Source: Apus apus
Taxonomy: Eukaryota; Chordata; Aves; Apodiformes; Apodidae
DNA length: 64,000 bases
Direction of reading: 5' to 3'
NCBI RefSeq assembly: GCF_020740795.1
Contig: NC_067285.1
Location: forward strand, 109,145,652-109,209,651
Shown: piece after piece, positions 37,901-47,449 of the stretch
How positions within the stretch are numbered: position 1 is the first letter of the stretch
Layout of the letters: the number at the start of each line of letters is the position of its first letter
Translations under genes and position numbers: made by a program
The notes under the pieces: generated by a model
Told to the model about the DNA's origin: nothing
Database searches by the model: none
What the model saw: the letters and a program-made list of their open reading frames with translations, nothing else

Positions 37901-40900
37901 AACAGGTCACCCACCCCTCTCTCTCCCAAATGTATTTCAGGGTATAAGCAGGGCAGCTATTCAGTTAGAATCCTACTAGATTATTTTACTAGAAAGACAA
38001 AGAGCAGTTTTACAGCCCATAGACCAGAATGAAAAGATGATAACGGGCAATGTACAAGCAGCATTGATACACAGCACAAAGCAGTTCCTCAGTTCATCAT
38101 TCCTAAACCTTCTTAATTTAAGAACTCTTAAAATGCTTAAATTCTTAGCCCACAGCAAAGTCCATCAGAATTTGAGAAGCAGGAGCAGATGCTGGCTTTA
38201 AAAAAACAAAGAAAAATGAAAGGGTGGGGGTCAAAGGGAACCACTTACAGGTTTCTTTGGCATGGGTACAGTATAAGGTGCAGGACCAAGTGCCATCTCA
38301 AAGAGCTTATCAGAGTAGGGAACAGCCCTCTCTACGCTCTCCCGGAATTGTGTATCATAGCTGGCATACAGGACGGTTCCACCTACTCCTCCACCCACAA
38401 ACAGGAGACCTGCACCAATGATTTTGCCTACAGAGACACTGTGGGGGGAAAGAAGAGTGGAAGTTACACAGGTGGCATCACACAACAAACATCAAGCAGC
38501 TTTTGAGGCTTTTTAGCTTACAGCTGGGGACAAACACTCTGTTCCAGAAGCTGGCCAACAAACCCAGCCATCCCTGCTACCATAGTGGCTTGTGACTCAT
38601 CCAAAGCTAAGATGGCAACCCACAGCCTTCTTTCTAAATATCCATCACCTTGATTAGCTTCATTTAAATCTGGCTGAATCAAAGAAGGAACACACAGAAG
38701 CATGAAAATAAGTTACTCCACCAAAAAAAAATAATAATCCCACCACCACTAATTTGCTCTCCCATGAAACTAAGGAGCAGATTCCCTCTGGGTCAAGGCA
38801 ACAGAAGAACCAACTCCACCCTTCCAAAACCATCTACATACCCAGACTCTCCTGAGGAGGTGGCATATCCACGGCACAGTCGTACTGGACGGAGTGACAC
38901 TCTCCCATGCCAGCTGCTCTGCAAGGGGGGAGGAGGAGAGAGTCAAGCAGAGAGCACAAGCTGTATCTGACCAGTTTGCTCCAGCACCCCTTCTTGCACA
39001 CCCTCCAAAGGAAAGCAGCAGCCAGCACCAGAGCAGGGACATTGGACTCTTCTCCCTAAGCAAAGAAGAGGGCTTTCTCACATGCAACTCACACGTTAAG
39101 GGCTTTTTAAGAAGCCGTAAGAACCACAGAAGCACAGACTGCCAGCTTGGAAGGGACCTCAAGGATCACCTGGTCCAACCTTTCCAAGTTGGAACGTGGT
39201 TTGGATGAAATGGCCCAGCACCTCGTCAAGGTGAGTCTTAAGTGTCCACTGTTTGGGAATTCACCACTTCCCTGGGGAGACTATTCCAATGTCCAGCTGT
39301 TCTCATAGTGAAAAATTTTCTTCTGATATCCGGTTGGGATCTGCTCAGGAGTAGCTTGCACCCATTAGCCCTTGTCTTTTCCATGTGACTCCTTGTAAAA
39401 AAGGAGTCTCCATCTTCTTGGTAGCCACCCTTTAAGTACTGGAACAATGGCAATAAAGTCTCCCCTAAGCCTTCTTTTCTCCAAGCTGAACAAACCCAGT
39501 CCTCTCAGCCTTTCCTCATCCAGGCTTCCAAGTCCTTTGATCACTTTTGTGGCCTGGACCCTCTCCAGTCTGTCCACATACTTTTTGTAGAGCAGGGACC
39601 AAAACTGAACACAGTAGAAAGCATTCTGAAAACAAGAAGAAAATCCCAAACCACACAACCTACCTCAGTTTATTTCTGCATTTATTTTGCCTATTTATGT
39701 TCCCTGTCTCCAGTCTGGGATGTACCACTGGACTACTGCAGATTCTCTTCAACAATCTCATGGGCTAGAACAGCTCAGCTGTGAGCAGTGCAGAAGACAA
39801 CAACAGCTGTTTAAATACTTAAAAACGACTAAAACCTGTATTTAATACTTAAAGCTATTTTTATTTCTGAAGACAATCAGTTCTTGAGCTCCCAAACCAA
39901 GACTTCCTCTTTCAGAGCATCAACAACACACCTACTTTCCAGAGAGATCTTGGATTATAATATAAATGAAATTACTATATAAAGAGTGATAATTTCATTA
40001 CATTCTACTTAACAAAACCCACACTACCCAAGATTTTCATCCTCTTGATATTTTACCTGAAAATTCAGATTAACCAGAAAGACTGGTTAAGCTACTCCAG
40101 CCTATGGAAGAAAAAAACCTCTGTCCTCCTCAGGTGGTTTTTTCCCCCCACACACATGAATTGCTAAGAGAGAAAAACAGGGCTCATTGGAAATCAGAGC
40201 ACAAGACACAAAAGGAATTTTTCCCACAGTTGAAATATTTTGGGCAACTAGACATTTTTTTCTTTTATTAAAAAAAAAAAGGACAACTGGGAGATGCCTC
40301 ACTACAACCTACCCCAGAGAATCAGTTTCTCTATTTCCTTTCCCATATGGCAATAAGTAGCAAGCAAAAATCTTGTCGTCCCACCCTTGTCCAATTGCAT
40401 AAAGAGGAAAGGCAGGAACACTGAATTCTTATTCTTTCCAGAAGAGCAGCCAAAAATTTTTAATTAGTATCAGGAACATGTGTACAGCAACAGGAAATGT
40501 GCTCTTCTTACCCCAGAGACCTTCATGAGCTCTAGCTGTGCCCTGTGGTTGATTTTTGGGTTTACAGTGGATAGGAGACAAATAATACACATCTTCTGTG
40601 ATGTTTTTTAATTGTTAGACCTGATTGCCCAGCAGAACCCACTGAGGCTTCACTGGCCCTTTTAGGGGAAACTTTCTCAGGGTCATCCCACCCTGTTCCA
40701 TGGCAAGAGGGAGCTTGAGGCCACTCACCTGCTGCTCCTTGCTCAGGTTGGACTTGCCTTCCAGGTGATCCTGGAGGCTGCCACAACTATAACCTTGGCA
40801 CCTGGGTCATTTATGAGCTGCCTACAGCCCTACTCACACCCCGTTGGTGGCAAATAACACTGCACCCATTTAGTTCTCCCACCCTCAGCAAACACACCTG

Positions 40901-43900
40901 GTCCTGCACTCAGGGAGCTCGCAGGGCAGAGGAGGAGCCCTGCTGCTTCTTCACCATTTGTGCTTTCTACACCAAGAGGGGGTTTGTGGGATTATTGTTT
41001 CTGACCAGATGGTTTTAAGAGGTCCCTTCCAAGCTGAGCTTGGAAGCCCAGTCTAATTTTCCTCCCTCACATCTAAATACACTATTACTTTAAAAAAAAC
41101 ACCAAAAAACAAACACCACTTTTTATCAATCACTTCTTAAAAGCAGCATGGCTCTCTTTTGGCCATCATCATAAACTTGCTTGGATTTGCTATATCACCA
41201 TGATTTGGAAAATTACAAGTAGCTTCTAATCTCCCCTGTGTGTAATTTCCAGGAGTTTGTCCATTTTTTTTAGATCCCTGTTATTTGTTTGTAATGATGC
41301 CTTAGAGGATTTGGAATTGCATGCCACATGCATTGCTGTGCCCTGCAAAAGGCAGAAATAAACCATTCACTGTTCTGCAGAAACACAGAATCACAGAAGG
41401 GTTTGGCTTGGAAGGGACCTTAAAGATCATCTCATTCCAACCCCCCTGCATGGACAGGGACACCTCCCACTAGACCAGGTTGCTACCACCTTTCAGATAA
41501 GGCATCACACAGACCCAGGGCACTGCAGGGCAGCTGTTACCATTTCTTGCTCCTTTTCCAGCAGTTCTACATGCCACTCATTTCACCTACTTCTTAAATG
41601 CTTATTATTTTACATTCATGATGTACCATTAGATGACCACTTTGCAGGGCACTTCACACCTTCACCCTGGTTAACATTAAGAGCCCCATTGAACCCAGCA
41701 TTTGAGGTGATCCACATGAGCTCAACCCTGGCAAAGATGCTCAGGACAGGTACAGCACAGCAGAACTTCATTACCAAAATAAAATCTGCCTTCCAGGCTT
41801 ATAATTAACACTTAACTTTAAATAACCAGACACAGGACACACCAGCCCCTGAGTTTATTCAGTCCCAGCTGAACATCTAGTCAAGCTCAAGTGTCTTGAC
41901 TCAGAATTTGCACAGAAAGAACCTTGCAAGATACAGTTTTCTGTGTATTTAAACAGAAAAAGCAAACCAGAAACTCCAGAGGAAGGTCATCCTTGTCATG
42001 ACAGAGGTTATGTGTAGCAGGGATATCTGACTGCAGAATGACCTTTAAAGGTCCCTTCCAACCCCACACATTCAGAATTCTAACTTTCCATCAGCCATCA
42101 ACCTCTGCCAAATGTCATACCTTTCTACAAAAAGCCCTCTATTTCTTTTCAAAGAAAACTACAGAAACACTCCAAAGAAGGGAAGAGGAGTCTCTCTGTA
42201 GCACTGCACATGCAGCTGAAAGCATTTAAGAAATCACTGTGGTGAAGACCCACTTCTCTCAAAGCCACAACTTCATTTCACTTGTTAATCAACTTGCTGA
42301 TCCTCCACGAGCAGAGCTCACGTGAAGAGAAAGGAATAAAATTTTTCCCAGTCTCCACCATGAGCTCTCTACTGGGATTTTCTGCACTTAAACCTTCTTG
42401 CTGCTCTAGCTCTGGGGAGCTGCAACTGCTTAGCTATCCTCACCCAGCCATGCTCTGCTTCCTCGCTCTCGCAGTCTACTCAAGCAATTGAGCATCATCA
42501 AGGACCCACAGTCCTGACCAGGCCAGGCTCTCCTGGGACAACTGGATTTATTTAACTTCTAAAGGAGCACCCTGACATTGCCAAGCAGAAGCAGACTTGC
42601 CTCACTACCAGCTTCCATCCACCATATACGTAAAAGCAGTTTCTTTTCATTCTTTAAAAATACTGTTACAACTTGCCACTCATAACATTTAAAAAACAAA
42701 ACAAACCACACATCTCTTTACTGGGGCTCTATCAAAGCAAAACAACCAAGTTCCACCAGCTGAGCAGCAAGGTACCAGCGAGGTGTCATCACTCAACAAT
42801 ACTGACACTGAGGCCTTGGCCTGAGCTGCAGCTAACTGAACAGGACAAGCAAAAACCCTGAAGGTGACATAAGACAAACCAGCTCTCATGTCAAAACAAA
42901 GGGGGTCAAGAGTGCTGAAGGGGTAGTAAAGGCAAAGGAAAGATGAACATTGATCAGACATTGGAATGGACTGCCCAGGGAAGTGGTGGAAGCACCATCC
43001 CTGGAAGTGTTTAAGGAAAGGCTGGATGTGGCACTTAGTGCCCTGGTCTAGCTGATGTGGTGGTGTTAAGTCATAGGTTGGGCTTGATGATCTCAGAGGT
43101 CTTTTCCAGCCTCAATAATTCTGTGAATAAGATATAAAAACTGTGTAATTGTAGCTGCCTGGGGATCACCACAGCTGGAGCAGAGAATAAACCAATGCTG
43201 CTGCTCTGGCAAGAACAGACCTGTCAAATGTGCTCCCCAGACAGAGGATGAGGGCAGCAAGGATGCCCCTTCCCTCACCATAAAGGCAACGGGCAGCACA
43301 GCCAGGTGGAGCATCCCAGTGTTACCCCACTGGTGCCACTTCCAGGCCTGACAGCATCAGCATCTGCCTGACCATCTCTTAACAACCAGAGGGCCTTACT
43401 TCCATGACGTGAGTTCTCACTACTTGTAGAAAAACTACCCAGTATCATCTCAGATCATGTCAGCACTTCTTGGTTAGAGTCCACAACTCTGCACCTCTTG
43501 CAAAAAAAAAAAAAAAAAAAAAAAGCACTATAATTAAAACATTTGTTTCTTATTTCTAGTTTCTGGCTCTTTCACCACCCAAAACCAAACAAGTTTTAGT
43601 TGCAGAAAGTCTACGGGACCAGCAGCTGTTTTCACATGTAAATGCTACATTATGCTACAAAGCTTCCCTGGAATATGAATAAAGAGAAGCAAAGTGCATA
43701 AAAAACTTTTTTTTTGCACACACACTTTTACTGTCCAAATTAAATCTCCACTGTAGTCAAGTCTCATCAGGAAATACGAGTAGGGGTAAAGGAAAAAAAG
43801 GTATTTTTTTGAAGCTGAAACAAACAGGAAGAAAACAGACCACAAACTTGAAAGAGTGCTGCAGCATCTCTGTGTTTGCACAGCTCCTCCACCAAATGTT

Positions 43901-45430
43901 TACAGACCAAAGACACATTTCCAAGCTGCAAAGCACAACGCTGACTTTCCAGTGCTGTACAGTCATTCTAGACACATGCCTTTAAAGAAGGAATACATGC
44001 AAATAGCCCTAACTGATTCACATCTGCGGAAGCCTGTTTGCTGTCCTCTCAGCTCACACTTTCCACTGGCCTGAAACCCAGAGCCTTATTTTAGTGGGCA
44101 GCTGCTGACTTGGCCCAGAGAACCCTCCAGCCTTACAGAGCAGCAGAGGAAACGCTGGTTGGTGTGGTGGACAAGGTTGTAGAGCAGGGACCTGCCAACT
44201 GCAGAGCCTGAGGGGGCTGGACACACCAGCTTGTCCTTTGCTGGACTGTAGGAACTGAGAGTAACGAACGCTGGGATGCAGAGCAGGATATAGAAGTGAC
44301 CTAATCCAATTCTTTTTAATTCATGTTAAGCAGACAGCTGGAATACAAGCTGGAGCCTTAGCAAAGGGGTCACCTGTAAAGGCTCACAGCTTCCTGAAGC
44401 TGGCCAACGGCTTTAAAACGGATCCGCAGCACGTTATCATCCCAGTCCCTGCTGATGTGGAAGCCCAAAGGTCCAGCACATACATCCAAAAGGCACCTTT
44501 CCCCCTGGCATCGCACGTCTTCTCTTCGTGTCCGGCTGTGAGGACCAGGGGATCCCTGTACCACAGAGCCCCTGGCCCCGCAAAGCGGACGCTCCTCATC
44601 CCCCCCCTAGCACCGGCGCTCCCGTCGTTAAGGCACGGCCGGGCGGGGCAGGGCTGGGAGGTGCCGGGGCGGCCGGCCAGGCCGCGGCGGGGCAGGCAAG
44701 GTCACGTCCTTCCCCGCCGCTGAGCGGGCCTGGCCGCGCCGCCGCCGAGCAGCCGGACGGCCGTGTGCCGCCGCCGAGCCCCGCCGGGCTGCTGCCGTGG
44801 CTCCCGGCACCGCCCCGAGAGCCGGGCCGGGCGGCAGAGCCGGCGACAGGCCCGACACCGGCCGGCCCGACAGCGGCCATGACGGGCGGGCAGACTACAG
44901 CCCCCAGCATGCAGCGCGCCCGGCCCCGCCCGCCCTACAGCCCCCCGGGCCGGCTGGACGCCCGCAGAGGACTACAGGCCCCGGCATGCCTTGCGGGCGG
45001 CGCCCCCCCTGCCTGCCTCGCAGCCCCGCCGCGCTGCACGCCGGGACTCGTAGTCCAGGCGCCAGGCCGGCTGGCAGCCCCGGCCGCCCTTCCAACCCGC
45101 AGCAGCCAATCGCGGCCGCGCCCGCCGAGCCATTCAGAGGAGCCTGGGCCGCGATGAGAGGACGCGCCCCGTACCCCCCTCCCGCGCCTCCCACCCCACC
45201 TGGCCTCCGCTCGTCCCCGCCAGCCCTCCCGGCCCGCTCCCCGCCAGGCGGGCGGCCAGGCCTCACCGTCCGGAGGGCAGGCGATAGCGCGATCGGCTCC
45301 TCGCCGTGCTCCCCCGGGGCTGCGCGCCGCCCGGCGCTGTGCTCACCTGCGCGGCCGCGGCACCGGCGGCTCGGCGGCAGGCCCGCAGCATGGCCGCAGC
45401 ACCGGCGGCTCGGCGGCAGGCCCGCAGCAT
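22901..45430 (-). CDS. IMMT: IMMT, MICOS subunit MIC60 (mitofilin)
   Basis: MIC60 is the core inner-membrane subunit of MICOS and organises crista junctions. Coding exons in gene order: 45430-45347, 38918-38842, 38438-38249, 36550-36430, 35792-35712, 34584-34483, 31722-31586, 30680-30577, 29705-29570, 28709-28580, 25900-25677, 24485-24354, 23970-23841, 23508-22901. Phases agree at all junctions and give 751 residues (758 in human). Exons 1-2 encode an Arg-rich presequence. Exon 3 carries the glycine-rich transmembrane segment (about residues 60-81, with [17 protein letters not shown]). Exons 6-13 (about 190-550) are long charged helices of coiled-coil type, with [19 protein letters not shown] and [20 protein letters not shown]. 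The last exon holds the mitofilin signature region with [31 protein letters not shown] and [20 protein letters not shown]. The protein stops at TTQVQ, two residues short of human. Exon 1 contains a tandem duplication of the start. The gene is head-to-head with MRPL35. Confidence 0.97.
25503..25600 (-). mobile_element. CR1 LINE 3'-end fragment
   Basis: CACAGAATCACAGAATAGTC, then GGTTGGAAGGGACCTTAAAG and CCATGGGCAGGGACACCT, match the antisense CR1 3' end well. It lies in IMMT intron 11, just before exon 12 in the minus-strand reading. Confidence 0.85.
30284..30315. repeat. (AAAT)n microsatellite in IMMT intron 8
   Basis: A run of about eight AAAT/ATAA units, slightly interrupted. No function is apparent. 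Confidence 0.85.
33640..34245 (+). mobile_element. CR1 LINE, diverged, 5'-truncated
   Basis: In plus orientation, a decayed end of the CR1 ORF2 is seen in GAGACCACATGTGGAACACA near 33650 and in ACACCAGAACAGGCTTCCTA with GTGGCTGATGCC near 34070-34110. It closes with the 3' end TGTAGGTCCCTTCCAACCAG and TCTATTCTATTCT near 34240. It is clearly more diverged than the other long copies. It lies in IMMT intron 6. Confidence 0.75.
39133..39632 (-). mobile_element. CR1 LINE, 5'-truncated
   Basis: It lies in IMMT intron 1 close to exon 2. Antisense to the window it encodes ORF2 end motifs such as [18 protein letters not shown] and [16 protein letters not shown], and it closes with the CR1 3' end (CTTGGAAGGGACCTCAAGGA) at about 39150. 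Confidence 0.85.
41378..41505 (-). mobile_element. CR1 LINE 3'-end fragment
   Basis: Antisense CR1 3' end with CACAGAATCACAGAAGGGTT, GGAAGGGACCTTAAAGATCA and CACTAGACCAGGTTGCTA. It lies in IMMT intron 1. Confidence 0.85.
42030..42083 (+). mobile_element. CR1 LINE 3'-tip fragment
   Basis: CAGAATGACCTTTAAAGGTC followed by CCTTCCAACCCC and CAGAATTCT resembles the CR1 3' tip in plus orientation. It is short and lies in IMMT intron 1. A possible second tip of this kind, weaker, is near 41005-41040. Confidence 0.55.
42950..43127 (+). mobile_element. CR1 LINE 3' fragment (same subfamily as 60330)
   Basis: It holds the last codons of ORF2 and the 3' end in plus orientation: GACATTGGAATGGACTGCCC through GTGGCACTTAGTGCCCTGGT to TCTTTTCCAGCCTCAATAAT. 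It is almost identical over its length to the copy at 60470-60640. It lies in IMMT intron 1. Confidence 0.88.
43502..43524. repeat. Poly(A) run, IMMT intron 1
   Basis: An uninterrupted run of 23 adenines. No adjoining retroposon body was recognised, so its origin is unclear. Confidence 0.85.
44894..44912 (+). promoter_or_regulatory. ZNF143-type (SBS) site A, IMMT intron 1
   Basis: ACTACAGCCCCCAGCATGC matches the ZNF143 SBS2 consensus closely, including the terminal CAGCATGC. It is the first of three such sites within 161 bp. A weaker relative (CCTACAGCCCCCC) lies at about 44935. Confidence 0.6.
44971..44989 (+). promoter_or_regulatory. ZNF143-type (SBS) site B, IMMT intron 1
   Basis: ACTACAGGCCCCGGCATGC is the second SBS2-like site of the cluster, on the same strand as site A and 77 bp from it. 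Confidence 0.6.
45036..45054 (-). promoter_or_regulatory. ZNF143-type (SBS) site C, IMMT intron 1
   Basis: On the minus strand this reads ACTACGAGTCCCGGCGTGC, the third SBS2-like site. It lies about 290 bp inside intron 1 from the IMMT exon 1 donor. Confidence 0.55.
45353..45430 (-). repeat. IMMT: 39-bp tandem duplication of the IMMT start and presequence
   Basis: Two adjacent 39-bp units, 45392-45430 and 45353-45391, differ at one base. Each encodes [13 protein letters not shown] on the minus strand, so the open frame begins with two in-frame copies of the start codon and presequence. The difference is a silent third-position change (GCT versus GCC). Human IMMT has one copy, beginning MLRACQLSGVTAAAQ. 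Initiation at either ATG keeps the frame. Confidence 0.9.
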
Positions 45431-45494
45431 GGCCGCGGCCCGGCGGCGGCAGGAGCGGGCCGTGCGGGTCACTCCCGGCGCCACCGCAGCGCTC

Positions 45495-45506
45495 TGCGCA
45501 TGCGCG
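45495..45506 (+). promoter_or_regulatory. NRF-1 site 1, IMMT/MRPL35 promoter
   Basis: TGCGCATGCGCG is a near-palindromic match to YGCGCANGCGCR at every fixed position, 65 bp upstream of the outer IMMT start codon. It suits a promoter driving two mitochondrial proteins. Confidence 0.75.
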
Positions 45507-45582
45507 GCGGCGGCGGCGGGGGGGCGGGGCCGGAGCGGAGTGACGGGCAGCGCGGCCAATCGGAGGGCAGGAAACGGGCCGT

Positions 45583-45590
45583 ATGCAAAT
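45583..45590 (+). promoter_or_regulatory. Octamer ATGCAAAT in the IMMT/MRPL35 promoter
   Basis: A perfect POU-factor octamer stands out in AT content within the GC-rich promoter. An E2F-like TTTGGCGG overlaps its right end (45590-45597), and a CCAAT box lies 23 bp to the left. Function is inferred from the motif only. Confidence 0.45.
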
Positions 45591-45630
45591 TTGGCGGCAA
45601 GCGGCCGGCGGGAATGTCCCTGGCACCGGG

Positions 45631-45642
45631 CGCGCATGCGCA
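45631..45642 (+). promoter_or_regulatory. NRF-1 site 2, IMMT/MRPL35 promoter
   Basis: CGCGCATGCGCA is a second full NRF-1 match, 136 bp from the first and 267 bp upstream of the MRPL35 start codon. Confidence 0.75.
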
Positions 45643-45908
45643 GCAGCGGGCCCCGGTGGCACGTGGGGCGGGGGGGGGGGGCAGAGCCGCGTCGCTCCCG
45701 GTGGGCCCGCCCGTGGCCCGGCGAGGCGGGAGCGCTCACCGCTGGCCCTGCCAGGCGGGGCTGAGGCGGGAGTGAGGCGGGGCTTGAGCCGCCGCGCCAC
45801 GCGTGGCGAGGACAGGGCGCTCCGAGCCATCCCGGCCAGGCGGGGGGCGGTGCCGCGGCGTGACCCTCGGCGGCCGCCGTAGCGGGGCCGCGGCGGGGCG
45901 GGCCGGTG

Positions 45909-47340
45909 ATGGCGGCGGGGCGGCTGCTGCGGTCCTGTCTGTCCGCCTGTCTGTCCGCAGGGAGCCGGGGCCGCTGGGCTGCCCGGGCCGCTCGCTGCCC
46001 CGCCCCGAGCCGCGCTCTCTCCGGTCTCTCCGCCCGCTGCGTCAGGCAGGTGCGGGCCCCGGCCCCGCCGCGGGAGCCGGCCCTGCCCTGGGGGACGCGG
46101 CCCGCGGGAGGCACCGCCTCGCTGCTCGGCAGGTACGGGCTGCGCCGGCCTTTCCGGACAAGAAACCTCTGCCACTGAGGCGCTTCCTGGGCTGCGGGCG
46201 GGGGGCTCTGGGCCGCAGCCCCCGCCGGGCGTGAGGCCGGACCCGCCCCGGGGCGCTCGCTGCGGGCACGGGCAGCCCCGGCGTGAGCGCCGGCGCCGTC
46301 TGCCCTTGCTGGTCGTTAACGCTGGGAAAGTGATTTCTGGACGCCAGCGTGTTGGGTGTTTGCACGTGAGCGTTGAGCCTCTTTGGTTAGGTGAAAAAGC
46401 GGTTGTGTGTGGAGTAACTGGGGTGTTCGTTCCGCCCGGCACTGCGGTTCGGTGTTCTAGGTGCGGGCTGGTTAGGTGGTGTGCGGTAATGGCAGCGTCA
46501 CTGCCTGGTTTGGGTTGGAAGGGACCTTAACGATCACCTGGTCCCAAATCCCACGGGCAGGGACACCTCCCGCCAGCCCAGGTTGCTCCCAGCCCCATCC
46601 AGCCTGCCCTTCAACACTGCCGGGGATGAATGCTTGTTGACCTTCAAAAGAGTCACAGCCACTTCTGGCTTCTCTTTATGTGAAAAAAAAAAGCTAGTGA
46701 TTACTTTTAGAAAAACACATTTAATTCCTCTTCTACTTTTTTTCCCTGGTTTGGGGGTGTTTTGTAGTGTCACCTCTCTACTTCCAAGTATACTTCAACA
46801 GCCAGTGAGGACTGTCACTTACTACAGCTTGAGGAAAGGAAAGAGGAAAACCGTGAAAGCTGTCATCGACAGGTTCCTCCGGCTGCACAACGGCCTCTGG
46901 GTTAGGAGAAAGGTAAGATTTTAATAGTACTTTTTTTTTTTTTTTAATAAAAGCATTTTTACAGTCAGCGAGCTAGTTGCTGTCCTTCCGTTAGAGGGCA
47001 GCAGCTAGTATAGGAAGTTAAAATCCCATAGAGAGACTTCCTGCCTTCGTGAAAGGAGGGAATTTGTCCTGGATTGCTCACCAGTCTTGCTCTGTGTGTG
47101 TGTGTATTTGCAGCCACCCACTGAAAAGTCTCGTGTGTTTGCTTCTGGCAGGCTGGCTATAAGAAGAAACTGTGGAAGAAGTCAACTGCCCAGAAGAAGC
47201 GTTTGAGGGAGCTGATGTTGTGCAACAGGACACAGTGTAAACTCCTGGATAAAATGACCACTTCCTTCTGGAAGAGAAGGAACTGGTACGTGGATGATCC
47301 CTACCAGAAGTACCACGATCGCACCAACCTTCGTGTCTAG
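45909..47340 (+). CDS. MRPL35: MRPL35, mitochondrial large ribosomal subunit protein bL35m
   Basis: MRPL35 is the mitochondrial form of bacterial L35 and part of the 39S mitoribosomal subunit. Three exons, 45909-46132, 46768-46912 and 47152-47340, have matching phases and GT/AG sites and give 185 residues (188 in human). Residues 1 to about 85 form an Arg/Ala-rich presequence encoded mainly in the CpG island and poorly conserved. The conserved part begins with [19 protein letters not shown] in exon 2 and continues as GYKKKLWKK. It ends with [20 protein letters not shown] and then HDRTNL, almost identical to human. An alternative donor after 46049 exists but is out of phase with exon 2, so I prefer 46132. 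A CR1 fragment sits in intron 1. The gene is divergent from IMMT and followed by AATAAA at 47420. Confidence 0.96.
46500..46625 (-). mobile_element. CR1 LINE 3'-end fragment in MRPL35 intron 1
   Basis: GGTTTGGGTTGGAAGGGACC, ACGGGCAGGGACACCTCCCG and CCCCATCCAGCCTGCCCTTC are the antisense CR1 3' end, with extra GC changes. It lies in the 635-bp intron between MRPL35 exons 1 and 2, just outside the CpG island. Confidence 0.85.
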
Positions 47341-47419
47341 GAAGCTTTGGTTTCAGTGTGGCCATCTCTCTAGGAAAGAGGTGGTGGCACATCCATCTGC
47401 AACACCTTTTCCTTTTCTG

Positions 47420-47425
47420 AATAAA
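47420..47425 (+). terminator. MRPL35 polyadenylation signal
   Basis: AATAAA lies 80 nt after the MRPL35 stop codon, giving a very short 3' UTR as is common for ribosomal-protein genes. A further AATAAA at 47767-47772 could act distally. Confidence 0.75.
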
Positions 47426-47449
47426 CATGCAGATCATTTGGTCAGAATG

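Larger units (their letters stand above)
44560..46330. promoter_or_regulatory. CpG island spanning the IMMT/MRPL35 bidirectional promoter
   Basis: Very high GC and CpG density covers the start of IMMT intron 1, IMMT exon 1, the 478-bp space between the divergent start codons (45431-45908), and MRPL35 exon 1. The space contains two NRF-1 sites, a CCAAT box at 45556-45560, an octamer and GC boxes, with no clear TATA box. The very long open frames on both strands here result from the low stop-codon density of GC-rich DNA. Confidence 0.8.

Noticed and set aside
38518-38703. A minus-strand open frame with possible splice sites between IMMT exons 2 and 3
   Set aside because: Including it would break the phase match and it has no counterpart in mitofilin; exon 2 joins exon 3 directly in phase.
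44370-44564. A minus-strand open frame ending [20 protein letters not shown], considered as IMMT exon 2
   Set aside because: It does not resemble the IMMT presequence. The exon at 38842-38918, with [18 protein letters not shown] and correct phases, is clearly exon 2.
44895-46442. A 515-codon open frame on the minus strand (and several shorter ones on both strands) across the IMMT/MRPL35 promoter
   Set aside because: It is rich in Pro, Arg, Ala and Gly, lies in a CpG island, overlaps real exons in other frames and resembles no family. Low stop density in GC-rich DNA explains it.
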